Positions 51,882-60,935 of a stretch of 64,000 nucleotides of DNA are shown one piece after another. The stretch's first letter is position 1. Every line of letters starts with the position of its first letter. The stretch covers positions 372,001 to 436,000 of the forward strand of contig NZ_JBIGHX010000004.1 in assembly GCF_043555885.1 (NCBI RefSeq), written 5' to 3'. The position numbers were made by a program, and so were the translations under genes. This stretch comes from Pelomonas lactea. Lineage in GTDB: Bacteria > Pseudomonadota > Gammaproteobacteria > Burkholderiales > Burkholderiaceae_C. The notes below the pieces were generated by a model. It did no database searches. It worked only from the letters and a program-made list of their open reading frames with translations, and was not told the DNA's origin.

Positions 51882-52507
51882 GGGCGGGCGCGTTGCTGGC
51901 CGTGGCGCTGCTGCATGGCGCGCTGTTGATCGCGCTGTGGCCGGGCCGGCATGGGCCCGCGCCGGGCCCGCGGCGCGAGTTGTCCGTGCGCTTGCTGCCC
52001 GCGGCGGCAGCGCCGGTGGTGCGCGCGCCGCCACGCGCCGCGCCTCGCGTGGCGGGCCTGCCTGCCGTAGCGGTCATCGCGCCGCCCGGCTTCGACGTGC
52101 AGGCCGACCCGCGCTCCGCGCCGCCCATGGCCACGACGACATCCGCGCCGGCGCCGGTCGTCCCCGTCGTGCCGCCCGCGCCGCCCCCGCCGCGCGACGA
52201 CCCGCCACCCGCCGCAGCGCCCGCGCTGCAGTCCGCCCGCCGTGCCGCCTGCGCGCCCGCGCCGCACCCGCTGGCGCTGCGTGATCGTGGCATCGAGGGC
52301 GTCGTGCGTCTGCGCGTCTGGGTGGACGAACTGGGGCGGGCGGGGCAGGTGCTGCTGGCCGCGAGCAGCGGCTGGCGCCTCTTCGACGATGCGGCCATGG
52401 CCCAGGCCCGCCGCTGCCCCTTCCACCCGGCGCTGCGCGGCAACGAGCCTGTCGGCAGCTGGGTGGAGTTCCCCGTCCGTTTTGCGCTGGAGACCGCCGA
52501 TGGCTGA
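51878..52507 (+). CDS. TonB-family energy transducer
   Basis: This 209-residue protein probably couples the inner-membrane proton gradient to the heme receptor. It has one N-terminal membrane helix with a histidine at residue 13 (LLAVALLHGALLIALW), resembling the TonB His that contacts ExbD, then a Pro/Ala-rich periplasmic spacer. The C-terminal TonB domain shows GIEGVVRLRVWVDELGRAG and SSGWRLFDDAAMAQARRC. No exbB or exbD lies in the window, so it must use copies elsewhere. Confidence 0.87.
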   Translation: MRAGALLAVALLHGALLIALWPGRHGPAPGPRRELSVRLLPAAAAPVVRAPPRAAPRVAGLPAVAVIAPPGFDVQADPRSAPPMATTTSAPAPVVPVVPPAPPPPRDDPPPAAAPALQSARRAACAPAPHPLALRDRGIEGVVRLRVWVDELGRAGQVLLAASSGWRLFDDAAMAQARRCPFHPALRGNEPVGSWVEFPVRFALETADG

Positions 52508-53687
52508 CGCCTGTTGTGAAAACCCTGCCGTTCACGCGGCCCTGCTGCCGCCCACCGGTTCGCGCCGCCGCCGGCTGTGGGAGCTGGGCAACCATGCCCA
52601 CTGTCCCGTCATCGGCGTGTGCGTGCCGCTGGAGCGCGTGCGCGTGCTTGCCCGCAAGCTGCTGGTGCTGCAGGGCGACGAAGACGACTACACGCTGCAC
52701 TGCAGCCTCGTCACCGCCGCGGCGCGCCGCAACGCGGTGGCCGAGGCGCTGCAGAAGGACCTGGAGCAGCGCTTCACGCTGGACGTGCGCAGCGCGGCCC
52801 AAGCGAAGTGCCGCGAGTCGCTGATGACCTGGTGGCGGGCCCGAGCCGCGCAGGGCGAGGTGGCGGGCGCGCTGTGGGCCACGCTGACGCATGCGCGCTG
52901 CGACGAGTGGCTGGAGATGCGCGTGCTGGGGCAGGTGCACATGCTGCAGCACCAGGTGGGCGCGGCGCAGCGTGTGGACCTGGCCCGTCACCGCGAGCTG
53001 GCCGCCGAGCACCAGGCGCTCCTGCGCGACTACGCCGAGGTGCAGCAGCGCGTGACCGCCTGGAGCGCCGAGCGTGCCCGCGAGCAGCAAGCCTGGGAAC
53101 AGGAGCGCATGCAGCAGCGCGCCGCCGTCATCTCGCTGCAGACGCAGCTGGCGCAGGCCCAGGAGCAGCTACAGCACTGGCAGGCCGCGCGCCCCGACCT
53201 GCCCGAGCGCGAGCAGCTGCGCGAGCGGCTGGCCGAGCAGGTCGAGCGCAACCACGCGCTGCAGCGCGAGCTGGCGCGGCAGGTGCAGCGCGCGCCGGTG
53301 GCCGAGCCTGCGCCGGCCGCGGCCGGCCCCGAGGCCGACCCGCCGCCCGCGCCGGTCAAGCTGGAGCACCGCGTCGTGCTGTGCGTGGGCGGCCGCGGCG
53401 GCAGCGTGCCGCAGTACCGCCAGGCCGTGGAGGGCTGCGGCGCGCAGTTCCTGCATCACGACGGCGGCGCCGAGCACAAGCCCGCGCAGCTGGAGCCCCA
53501 GCTCGCCGCCGCCGACCTCGTCATCTGCCAGACCGGTTGCATCAGCCACGACGCCTACTGGCGCGTGAAGGACCACTGCAAGCGCCACCACAAGCGCTGC
53601 GTGTTCGTCGAGACGCCCAGCCGCAGTGCCTTCGAACGTGCGTTGGCGCAGGCCGCTGCGAGCGAAGGCAGCGAAGCGCCGATCTGA
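52500..53687 (+). CDS. DUF2325 protein with HCP motif and coiled coil, in the heme operon
   Basis: This 395-residue protein of unknown function has three parts. The N-terminal domain (about 1-140) contains HCPVIGVC at residues 34-41, a Cys-Pro pair of the kind seen in heme regulatory motifs, plus several other cysteines. A central coiled coil rich in Gln, Glu and Arg spans roughly 145-270. The C-terminal DUF2325 domain (about 290-385) includes VVLCVGGRGGSVPQYRQAVE, ICQTGCISHDAYWRVKDHCK and HHKRCVFVETPSRSAF. About a dozen Cys occur in all. It overlaps the tonB-like gene by eight bases. No membrane segment or signal peptide is seen. A heme- or metal-linked cytoplasmic role is inferred from context. 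Confidence 0.82.
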   Translation: MADACCENPAVHAALLPPTGSRRRRLWELGNHAHCPVIGVCVPLERVRVLARKLLVLQGDEDDYTLHCSLVTAAARRNAVAEALQKDLEQRFTLDVRSAAQAKCRESLMTWWRARAAQGEVAGALWATLTHARCDEWLEMRVLGQVHMLQHQVGAAQRVDLARHRELAAEHQALLRDYAEVQQRVTAWSAERAREQQAWEQERMQQRAAVISLQTQLAQAQEQLQHWQAARPDLPEREQLRERLAEQVERNHALQRELARQVQRAPVAEPAPAAAGPEADPPPAPVKLEHRVVLCVGGRGGSVPQYRQAVEGCGAQFLHHDGGAEHKPAQLEPQLAAADLVICQTGCISHDAYWRVKDHCKRHHKRCVFVETPSRSAFERALAQAAASEGSEAPI

Positions 53688-53728
53688 GGGGAAGCCCCGA
53701 GGCGAGGCGGCACACTGGCGGGCGCAAA

Positions 53729-53746
53729 CTGCAAGCGTTTGCAGTC
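53729..53746. promoter_or_regulatory. LacI-type palindromic operator candidate before glgC
   Basis: ACTGCAAGCGTTTGCAGT is an 18-base palindrome centred on CG, with one mismatched pair. It resembles operators of LacI/PurR-family regulators. It lies 17 bases upstream of the glgC start codon and 42 bases after the DUF2325 stop. No LacI-type gene is in the window. Confidence 0.5.
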
Positions 53747-53762
53747 TCGTGGAGATCGGTTC

Positions 53763-55022
53763 ATGGCCCCCGTCGCATCGCCCCACCAGCTCGCCCGCCG
53801 CGCCATCGCCCTCGTGCTGGCCGGCGGTCGTGGCTCCCGCCTCAAGCAGCTCACCGACTCGCGCGCCAAGCCGGCGGTCTACTTCGGCGGCAAGTTCCGC
53901 ATCATCGACTTCGCGCTGAGCAACTGCGTGAACAGCGGCATCCGCCGCATCGGCGTTGTCACGCAGTACAAGAGCCACTCGCTGCTGCGCCACATCCAGC
54001 GCGGCTGGAGCTTCCTGCGCGCCGAGCTGAACGAGACGGTGGACCTGATGCCGGCGCAGCAGCGCGTGGACGAGGAGAGTTGGTACCGCGGCACGGCCGA
54101 CGCGGTCTACCAGAACCTGGACATCATCCAGAGCACCGAGGCCGACTACATCGTCGTGCTGGCGGGCGACCACATCTACAAGATGGACTACTCGTCCATG
54201 CTGGTGGACCACGTGGCCACCGGCGCGGGCTGCACGGTGGGCTGCATCGAGGTGCCCAAGGCCGAGGCCACGGCCTTCGGCGTGATGGCCGTGGACGGCG
54301 AGCGCCGCATCACCGCTTTCCAGGAGAAGCCTGCCGACCCGCCCACCATGCCCGGCCGCAGCGACGCCTGCCTGGCCAGCATGGGCATCTACATCTTCAA
54401 CGCCGACTACCTCTACCGCCTGCTGGCCGAGGACCTGGCCGACAGCAGCTCCAGCCACGACTTCGGCAAGGACGTCATCCCCAAGGTCGTCGGCGAGGGC
54501 CGCGCCGTGGCCCACCCGTTCGGCATGAGCTGCATCATGAATCCCAACGGCGCCACGCCCTACTGGCGCGACGTCGGCACGCTCGACGCCTTCTGGGCTG
54601 CCAACCTCGACCTGGCCTCCATCAGCCCCGAGCTGGACATCTACGACACCGACTGGCCCATCTGGACCTACCAGCGCCAGCTGCCGCCGGCCAAGTTCAT
54701 CCCCGACCACAACGGCATGCACGGCATGACGGTCAACACCATCGTCAGCGGCGGCTGCATCGTGTCGGGCTCGCACGTCGTGCAGTCGGTGCTGTTCAGC
54801 AACGTGCGCATCCGCTCGTTCTGCAACATCCACCAGAGCGTGCTGCTGCCCGGCGTCAGCGTGGGGCGCAACTGCCGGCTCACCAAGGTCATCGTCGACC
54901 GCGGCTGCGAGATCCCCGATGGGCTCGTCGTCGGCGAAGACGCGAAGCTGGACGCGGCCCGCTTCGAGCGAACCGAGAACGGTGTCGTGCTGATCACCAA
55001 GCAAATGCTGAAGCAGCTCTGA
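53763..55022 (+). CDS. glgC: Glucose-1-phosphate adenylyltransferase
   Basis: GlgC makes ADP-glucose, the committed step of glycogen synthesis. The 419-residue protein has the nucleotidyltransferase start ALVLAGGRGSRLKQLTDSRA, KPAVYFGGKFRIIDFALSNC, WYRGTADAVYQNLDII, FGVMAVDGERRITAFQEKP, and a C-terminal beta-helix domain. Start ATG 53763 follows GGAGATCGG. glgA follows directly with one base between. glgB and glgP are not nearby. Confidence 0.95.
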   Translation: MAPVASPHQLARRAIALVLAGGRGSRLKQLTDSRAKPAVYFGGKFRIIDFALSNCVNSGIRRIGVVTQYKSHSLLRHIQRGWSFLRAELNETVDLMPAQQRVDEESWYRGTADAVYQNLDIIQSTEADYIVVLAGDHIYKMDYSSMLVDHVATGAGCTVGCIEVPKAEATAFGVMAVDGERRITAFQEKPADPPTMPGRSDACLASMGIYIFNADYLYRLLAEDLADSSSSHDFGKDVIPKVVGEGRAVAHPFGMSCIMNPNGATPYWRDVGTLDAFWAANLDLASISPELDIYDTDWPIWTYQRQLPPAKFIPDHNGMHGMTVNTIVSGGCIVSGSHVVQSVLFSNVRIRSFCNIHQSVLLPGVSVGRNCRLTKVIVDRGCEIPDGLVVGEDAKLDAARFERTENGVVLITKQMLKQL

Positions 55023-55023
55023 C

Positions 55024-56469
<1,446 letters not shown>

Positions 56470-56481
<12 letters not shown>

Positions 56482-57354
56482 CGCGACGACGCCGGCGCCG
56501 ATCAGCGCCGCCCCTGCCAGCCGCCAGCCGCGCTCCGCCTCGCCCAGCAGCTGCCCGCCCAGCAGCGCCGCGATCAGCATGGACACCTCGCGCGCCGGCG
56601 CCACGCGCGACAGCGGCGCCTCCTTCACGGCCAGCAGCACCAGCACATAGGCCGCCGGCCCCAGCACCGACACGGCCAGGATGCCGCGCCACGACTGCTT
56701 CACCTCCGGCCAGAACGTGTGCCGCCGGCGCAGCGACACCGGCAGCTGCATGACCATGCGCAGCAGGTTGCCCACCCAGTCCAGCAGCAGCGGCGACACC
56801 GCCAGCACCTTGACCGAGTAGCCGTCGATGACCGTGTAGCCGGCGATCAGCGCGCCGGTGGCCGCCCCCCACCAGATGCCGTGCCGGCGGCGGCGGTCGG
56901 CCTGTGCGTCATGCGACAGCCCGCGGCCGATGAGCCGCGGCCCCATCGTGATGAGCAGGATGCCGCCCACGACGCCGGCCAGGCCCAGCGCGCCGTGCAC
57001 GCCCAGGTGTTCGCCCAGCAGCAGGACGGCGGCGACCGCCGACAGCAGCGGCCCGCTACCGCGCGCGACCGGGTAGACCACCGTCAGGTCGCTGGCCCGG
57101 TAGCCCGCCACCAGGCAGTTGAAGTACAGCAGGTGCACGACGGCGCTGGCGGCCACCAGCCCCCAAATCATCGGCGTCCAGCGCGGCACCTCGTCCACAC
57201 CCAGCCATGCGGCGGCCGGCAGCCACACCAGCACGACGCCGATGGCGCAGCTCATGACGAAATGCGGTCCGCCGCCCCACTTCTTGGCGGCCAGGTTCCA
57301 GAGCGCGTGGAGGAGGGCGGCTGTGAGGACGAGGGCGAGCGCCGAGGCGGGCAT
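56470..57354 (-). CDS. EamA/DMT-family transporter
   Basis: This 294-residue inner-membrane protein has ten predicted helices in two five-helix EamA repeats, starting ALVLTAALLHALWNLAAKKW. The family includes exporters of amino acids, sugars and metabolites. The substrate cannot be told from sequence. The motif VVYPVARGSGPLLSAVAAVL lies at the end of the first repeat. It overlaps the glgA 3' end by 12 bases tail to tail, and ppsR lies three bases upstream on the same strand. Confidence 0.85.
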
Positions 57355-57357
57355 CGA

Positions 57358-58179
57358 TCAGTAGATCAGGCGATCCGGACGGATGTCGCGCAGGATGGTC
57401 GTCGCGATCTCCTCGATGCTCTTGTGCGTGGACGACAGCCATGAGATGCCCTCGCGCTTCATCATCGCCTCGGCCTCGTTGACCTCGTAGCGGCAGTTCA
57501 GCGGGTCGGCGTACTTGCTGCCGGGGCGGCGCTCGTTGCGGATGCTGGACAGGCGCTCGGGGTCGATGGTCAGCCCGAAGCACTTGCGGCGGTGTGGCAC
57601 CAGCGACGGCGGCAGCTTGCGGCGCTCGAAGTCCTCGGGGATCAGCGGGTAGTTGGCGGCCTTGATGCCGTGCTGCATCGCGAGGTACAGCGACGTCGGC
57701 GTCTTGCCCGAGCGCGACACGCCGACGAGGATGACGTCGGCCACGTCCAGGTTCTTGGCCGACTGGCCGTCGTCGTGCGCCAGCGAGAAGTTGATGGCCT
57801 CGATGCGGTCGTGGTACTCCTGGCTCTGCGCCACGTCGGAGAAGCGGCCCACGCGGTGGTTGCTCTTGATGCCGAACTCTTCCTCCAGCGGCTCGATGAA
57901 GGTGCCGAACATGTCCATCACGCGGCCCTGGCAGTGCTCGCGCACGATCTTCAGCACGTCGCGGTCCACCAGCGTCGCGAACACGATGGGCCGCTCGCCC
58001 TCGCGCATGGCCAGCTCGTTGATCTCCGCGACGACGGCCTGGGCCTTTTCCGCCGTGTCGATGAACGGCCGGCGCACGTGGCGCGGCTTGATGGAGAACT
58101 GCGCGAGGATGGAGTTGCCGAAGGTTTCGGCGGTGATCCCGGTGCCGTCAGAGACGAAGTAGACGGTTCTGGCGGTCAT
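57358..58179 (-). CDS. ppsR: PEP synthase regulatory protein PpsR (DUF299)
   Basis: PpsR is a bifunctional ADP-dependent kinase and Pi-dependent pyrophosphorylase that switches PEP synthase off and on. The 273-residue protein shows the DUF299 pattern TVYFVSDGTGITAETFGNSI, the P-loop-like GVSRSGKTPTSLYLA near residues 153-167, YPLIPEDFERRKLP and GLTIDPERLSSIRNERRPGS. It is divergent from its target gene ppsA. Confidence 0.95.
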   Translation of the reverse strand: MTARTVYFVSDGTGITAETFGNSILAQFSIKPRHVRRPFIDTAEKAQAVVAEINELAMREGERPIVFATLVDRDVLKIVREHCQGRVMDMFGTFIEPLEEEFGIKSNHRVGRFSDVAQSQEYHDRIEAINFSLAHDDGQSAKNLDVADVILVGVSRSGKTPTSLYLAMQHGIKAANYPLIPEDFERRKLPPSLVPHRRKCFGLTIDPERLSSIRNERRPGSKYADPLNCRYEVNEAEAMMKREGISWLSSTHKSIEEIATTILRDIRPDRLIY

Positions 58180-58301
58180 GTCAGTGCAGGCAGAGTCGTG
58201 GTCGCGGCCATGATAGCCAGGGCCCCCGGGGCGAGGGGGGCATTTCCCAACGGCGGACCTTTCGCACGATCCGGGCGGGTTACGCCCAGGTACGAACCGC
58301 C

Positions 58302-58307
58302 TAGAAT
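58302..58307 (+). promoter_or_regulatory. Candidate ppsA -10 box
   Basis: TAGAAT is the best -10 match in the 283-base gap between ppsR and ppsA, about 156 bases before the ppsA start. TTACGC at 58280-58285 is a weak -35. The remainder of the gap shows no gene. Confidence 0.4.
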
Positions 58308-58462
58308 CCGCCGCAATTCCTCGCGATCAGCCCCATGCGCGCCGCCACCCTCCTACAAGAATCCAGAAATGGGTGGAGCCGCGCCTGCCTTGAGCACGTC
58401 TGCTCGGCACCGGGCCCGGACGACGCGATGACACCGGTTTTTCAACCTCCCGGAGTTTTTTC

Positions 58463-60859
58463 ATGTCCACCCTGTTCGAGGCGACCGCCCTGGTCGTACC
58501 GTTTGAGAACCTGAGGATGACCGACGTCGAGGCAGTTGGCGGCAAGAACGCCAGCCTCGGCGAAATGATCTCGCAGCTCGCCGCCAGCGGCGTGCGCGTC
58601 CCCGGAGGGTTCGCCACCACGGCGCACGCCTTCCGGCAGTTCCTCAAGCACGAGGGCCTGGATGCGCGCATCGCGGCGCGGCTTGCCACGCTCAACACCG
58701 ATGACGTCCGCGCGCTGGCCGAGGCCGGCGCCGAGATCCGCGGCTGGATCGAGAACCAGCCCTTCCCGGCCGACCTGGAAGCCGGCGTGCGCTCGGCCTA
58801 TGCCCAGCTGACGGCTGACAACCCGGACGCCACCTTCGCCGTGCGCTCGTCCGCCACGGCCGAAGACCTGCCCGACGCGTCCTTCGCCGGCCAGCAGGAG
58901 ACCTTCCTGAACGTGCACGGCATCGACGAGGTGCTGCACAAGATGCGCGAGGTGTTCGCCTCGCTCTACAACGACCGCGCCATCAGCTATCGCGTGCACA
59001 AGGGCTTTGCCCATGGCGACGTGGCGCTGTCGGCCGGCGTGCAGCGCATGGTGCGCTCCGACCTGGGCTCCGCCGGCGTCATGTTCACCATCGACACCGA
59101 GAGCGGCTTCCAGGACGTCGTCTTCATCACCTCCAGCTATGGCCTGGGCGAGACGGTGGTGCAGGGCGCCGTGAACCCGGACGAGTTCTACGTGCACAAG
59201 CCCGCGCTCAAGAACGGCAAGCTGGCCATCATCCGCCGCAACCTGGGCTCCAAGCTGATCCGCATGGAGTTCGCGTCGCCCGAGGAGAAGGCGGCCGCCG
59301 GCAAGCTGGTCAAGACGGTGGACACCGCCGTCGAGGCGCGCAACCGCTACTCGCTGAACGACGCCGAGGTGACCGAGCTGGCCCAGTACGCGCTGATCAT
59401 CGAGAAGCACTACGGCCGCGCGATGGACATCGAGTGGGGCCGTGACGGCGTCGACGGCAAGCTCTACATCCTGCAGGCCCGCCCTGAGACCGTGAAGAGC
59501 CAGGCCGCCGGCCAGGTCGAGCACCACTACAAGCTCAAGGCCCACAGCGCCGTGCTGGCCGAGGGCCGCGCCATCGGCCAGAAGATCGGTACCGGCCCCG
59601 TGCGCCTGGTCGACAGCGTCGCCGAGATGGAGCGCGTGCAGCCGGGCGACGTGCTCGTCACCGACATGACCGACCCGAACTGGGAGCCGGTCATGAAGCG
59701 TGCCAGCGCCATCGTGACCAACCGCGGCGGCCGCACCTGCCACGCGGCCATCATTGCGCGTGAACTCGGCATCCCGGCCGTCGTCGGCTGCGGCGATGCG
59801 ACGGACAAGCTCAAGGACGGCCAGCTGGTGACGGTGGCCTGCTCCGAGGGCGACACCGGCTACATCTACGACGGCCTGCTGGAGACCGAGGTCAGCGAGG
59901 TGCACCGCGGCGAGCTGCCGTACTGCCCGATCAAGATCATGATGAACGTCGGCAACCCGCAGCTGGCTTTCAACTTCGCGCAGATGCCGTCCGGCGGCGT
60001 GGGCCTGGCCCGGCTGGAATTCATCATCAACAACAACATCGGCGTCCACCCCAAGGCCATCCTGGACTATCCGAACATCGATGCCGACCTGAAGAAGGCC
60101 GTCGAGTCGGTGGCCCGCGGCCACGCGTCGCCGCGTGCCTTCTACGTGGACAAGCTGGCCGAAGGCATTGCCACCATCGCGGCGGCGTTCTTCCCGCGTC
60201 CGGTCATCGTGCGCCTGTCCGACTTCAAGTCCAACGAGTACCGCAAGCTCATCGGCGGCACCCGCTACGAACCGGACGAAGAGAACCCGATGCTGGGCTT
60301 CCGTGGCGCGTCGCGCTACATCAGCGGCGAGTTCCAGGACGCCTTCGCGATGGAGTGCGAGGCGCTGAAGCGCGTGCGCAAGGAGATGGGCCTGACCAAC
60401 GTCGAGATCATGGTGCCCTTCGTGCGCACCGTGAAGCAGGCGGCCAAGGTTGTCGACATGCTGGCCGAGAAGGGTCTGAAGCGCGGCGTGGACGGCCTGC
60501 GCGTCATCATGATGTGCGAGGTGCCCAGCAACGCCATCCTGGCCGAGCAGTTCCTGGAGCACTTCGACGGCATGTCCATCGGCTCCAACGATCTGACGCA
60601 GCTCACACTGGGCCTGGACCGCGACTCCGGCCTGGAGCAGCTGGCCGGTGACTTCGACGAGCGCGATCCGGCCGTCAAGGCCATGATCTCGCGCGCCATC
60701 CGCGCCTGCCGGGCGACCGGCAAGTACATCGGCATCTGCGGTCAGGGCCCCAGCGACCACCCCGACTTCGCCGAATGGCTGGCCGAGGAGGGCATCGTCT
60801 CCATCTCGCTGAACCCCGACACGGTCATCGACACCTGGCAGCGCCTAGCCGCCAAGTAA
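58463..60859 (+). CDS. ppsA: Phosphoenolpyruvate synthase
   Basis: PpsA makes PEP from pyruvate and ATP for gluconeogenesis. The 798-residue enzyme has the ATP-grasp domain (VGGKNASLGEMISQL, FAVRSSATAEDLPDASFAGQ), the phosphohistidine swivel domain GGRTCHAAIIARELGIPAVV with catalytic H427, and the C-terminal PEP/pyruvate domain (MSIGSNDLTQLTLGLDRDSG). T425, two residues before H427, is the expected target of PpsR. A terminator follows the stop. Confidence 0.97.
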   Translation: MSTLFEATALVVPFENLRMTDVEAVGGKNASLGEMISQLAASGVRVPGGFATTAHAFRQFLKHEGLDARIAARLATLNTDDVRALAEAGAEIRGWIENQPFPADLEAGVRSAYAQLTADNPDATFAVRSSATAEDLPDASFAGQQETFLNVHGIDEVLHKMREVFASLYNDRAISYRVHKGFAHGDVALSAGVQRMVRSDLGSAGVMFTIDTESGFQDVVFITSSYGLGETVVQGAVNPDEFYVHKPALKNGKLAIIRRNLGSKLIRMEFASPEEKAAAGKLVKTVDTAVEARNRYSLNDAEVTELAQYALIIEKHYGRAMDIEWGRDGVDGKLYILQARPETVKSQAAGQVEHHYKLKAHSAVLAEGRAIGQKIGTGPVRLVDSVAEMERVQPGDVLVTDMTDPNWEPVMKRASAIVTNRGGRTCHAAIIARELGIPAVVGCGDATDKLKDGQLVTVACSEGDTGYIYDGLLETEVSEVHRGELPYCPIKIMMNVGNPQLAFNFAQMPSGGVGLARLEFIINNNIGVHPKAILDYPNIDADLKKAVESVARGHASPRAFYVDKLAEGIATIAAAFFPRPVIVRLSDFKSNEYRKLIGGTRYEPDEENPMLGFRGASRYISGEFQDAFAMECEALKRVRKEMGLTNVEIMVPFVRTVKQAAKVVDMLAEKGLKRGVDGLRVIMMCEVPSNAILAEQFLEHFDGMSIGSNDLTQLTLGLDRDSGLEQLAGDFDERDPAVKAMISRAIRACRATGKYIGICGQGPSDHPDFAEWLAEEGIVSISLNPDTVIDTWQRLAAK

Positions 60860-60882
60860 AGCTTCGCCGCTGACGATCCAGG

Positions 60883-60917
60883 GCCCGGGTTCTCCGTAAG
60901 GGGAGCCCGGGCTTTTT
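60883..60917 (+). terminator. Terminator after ppsA
   Basis: GCCCGGG... (60883-60889) pairs with ...CCCGGGC (60906-60912), with weaker pairing inside around a GTAA loop, and is followed by TTTTTG. This is a good intrinsic terminator 24 bases past the ppsA stop. Confidence 0.88.
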
Positions 60918-60935
60918 GTTGCCATCATCGCGGCC

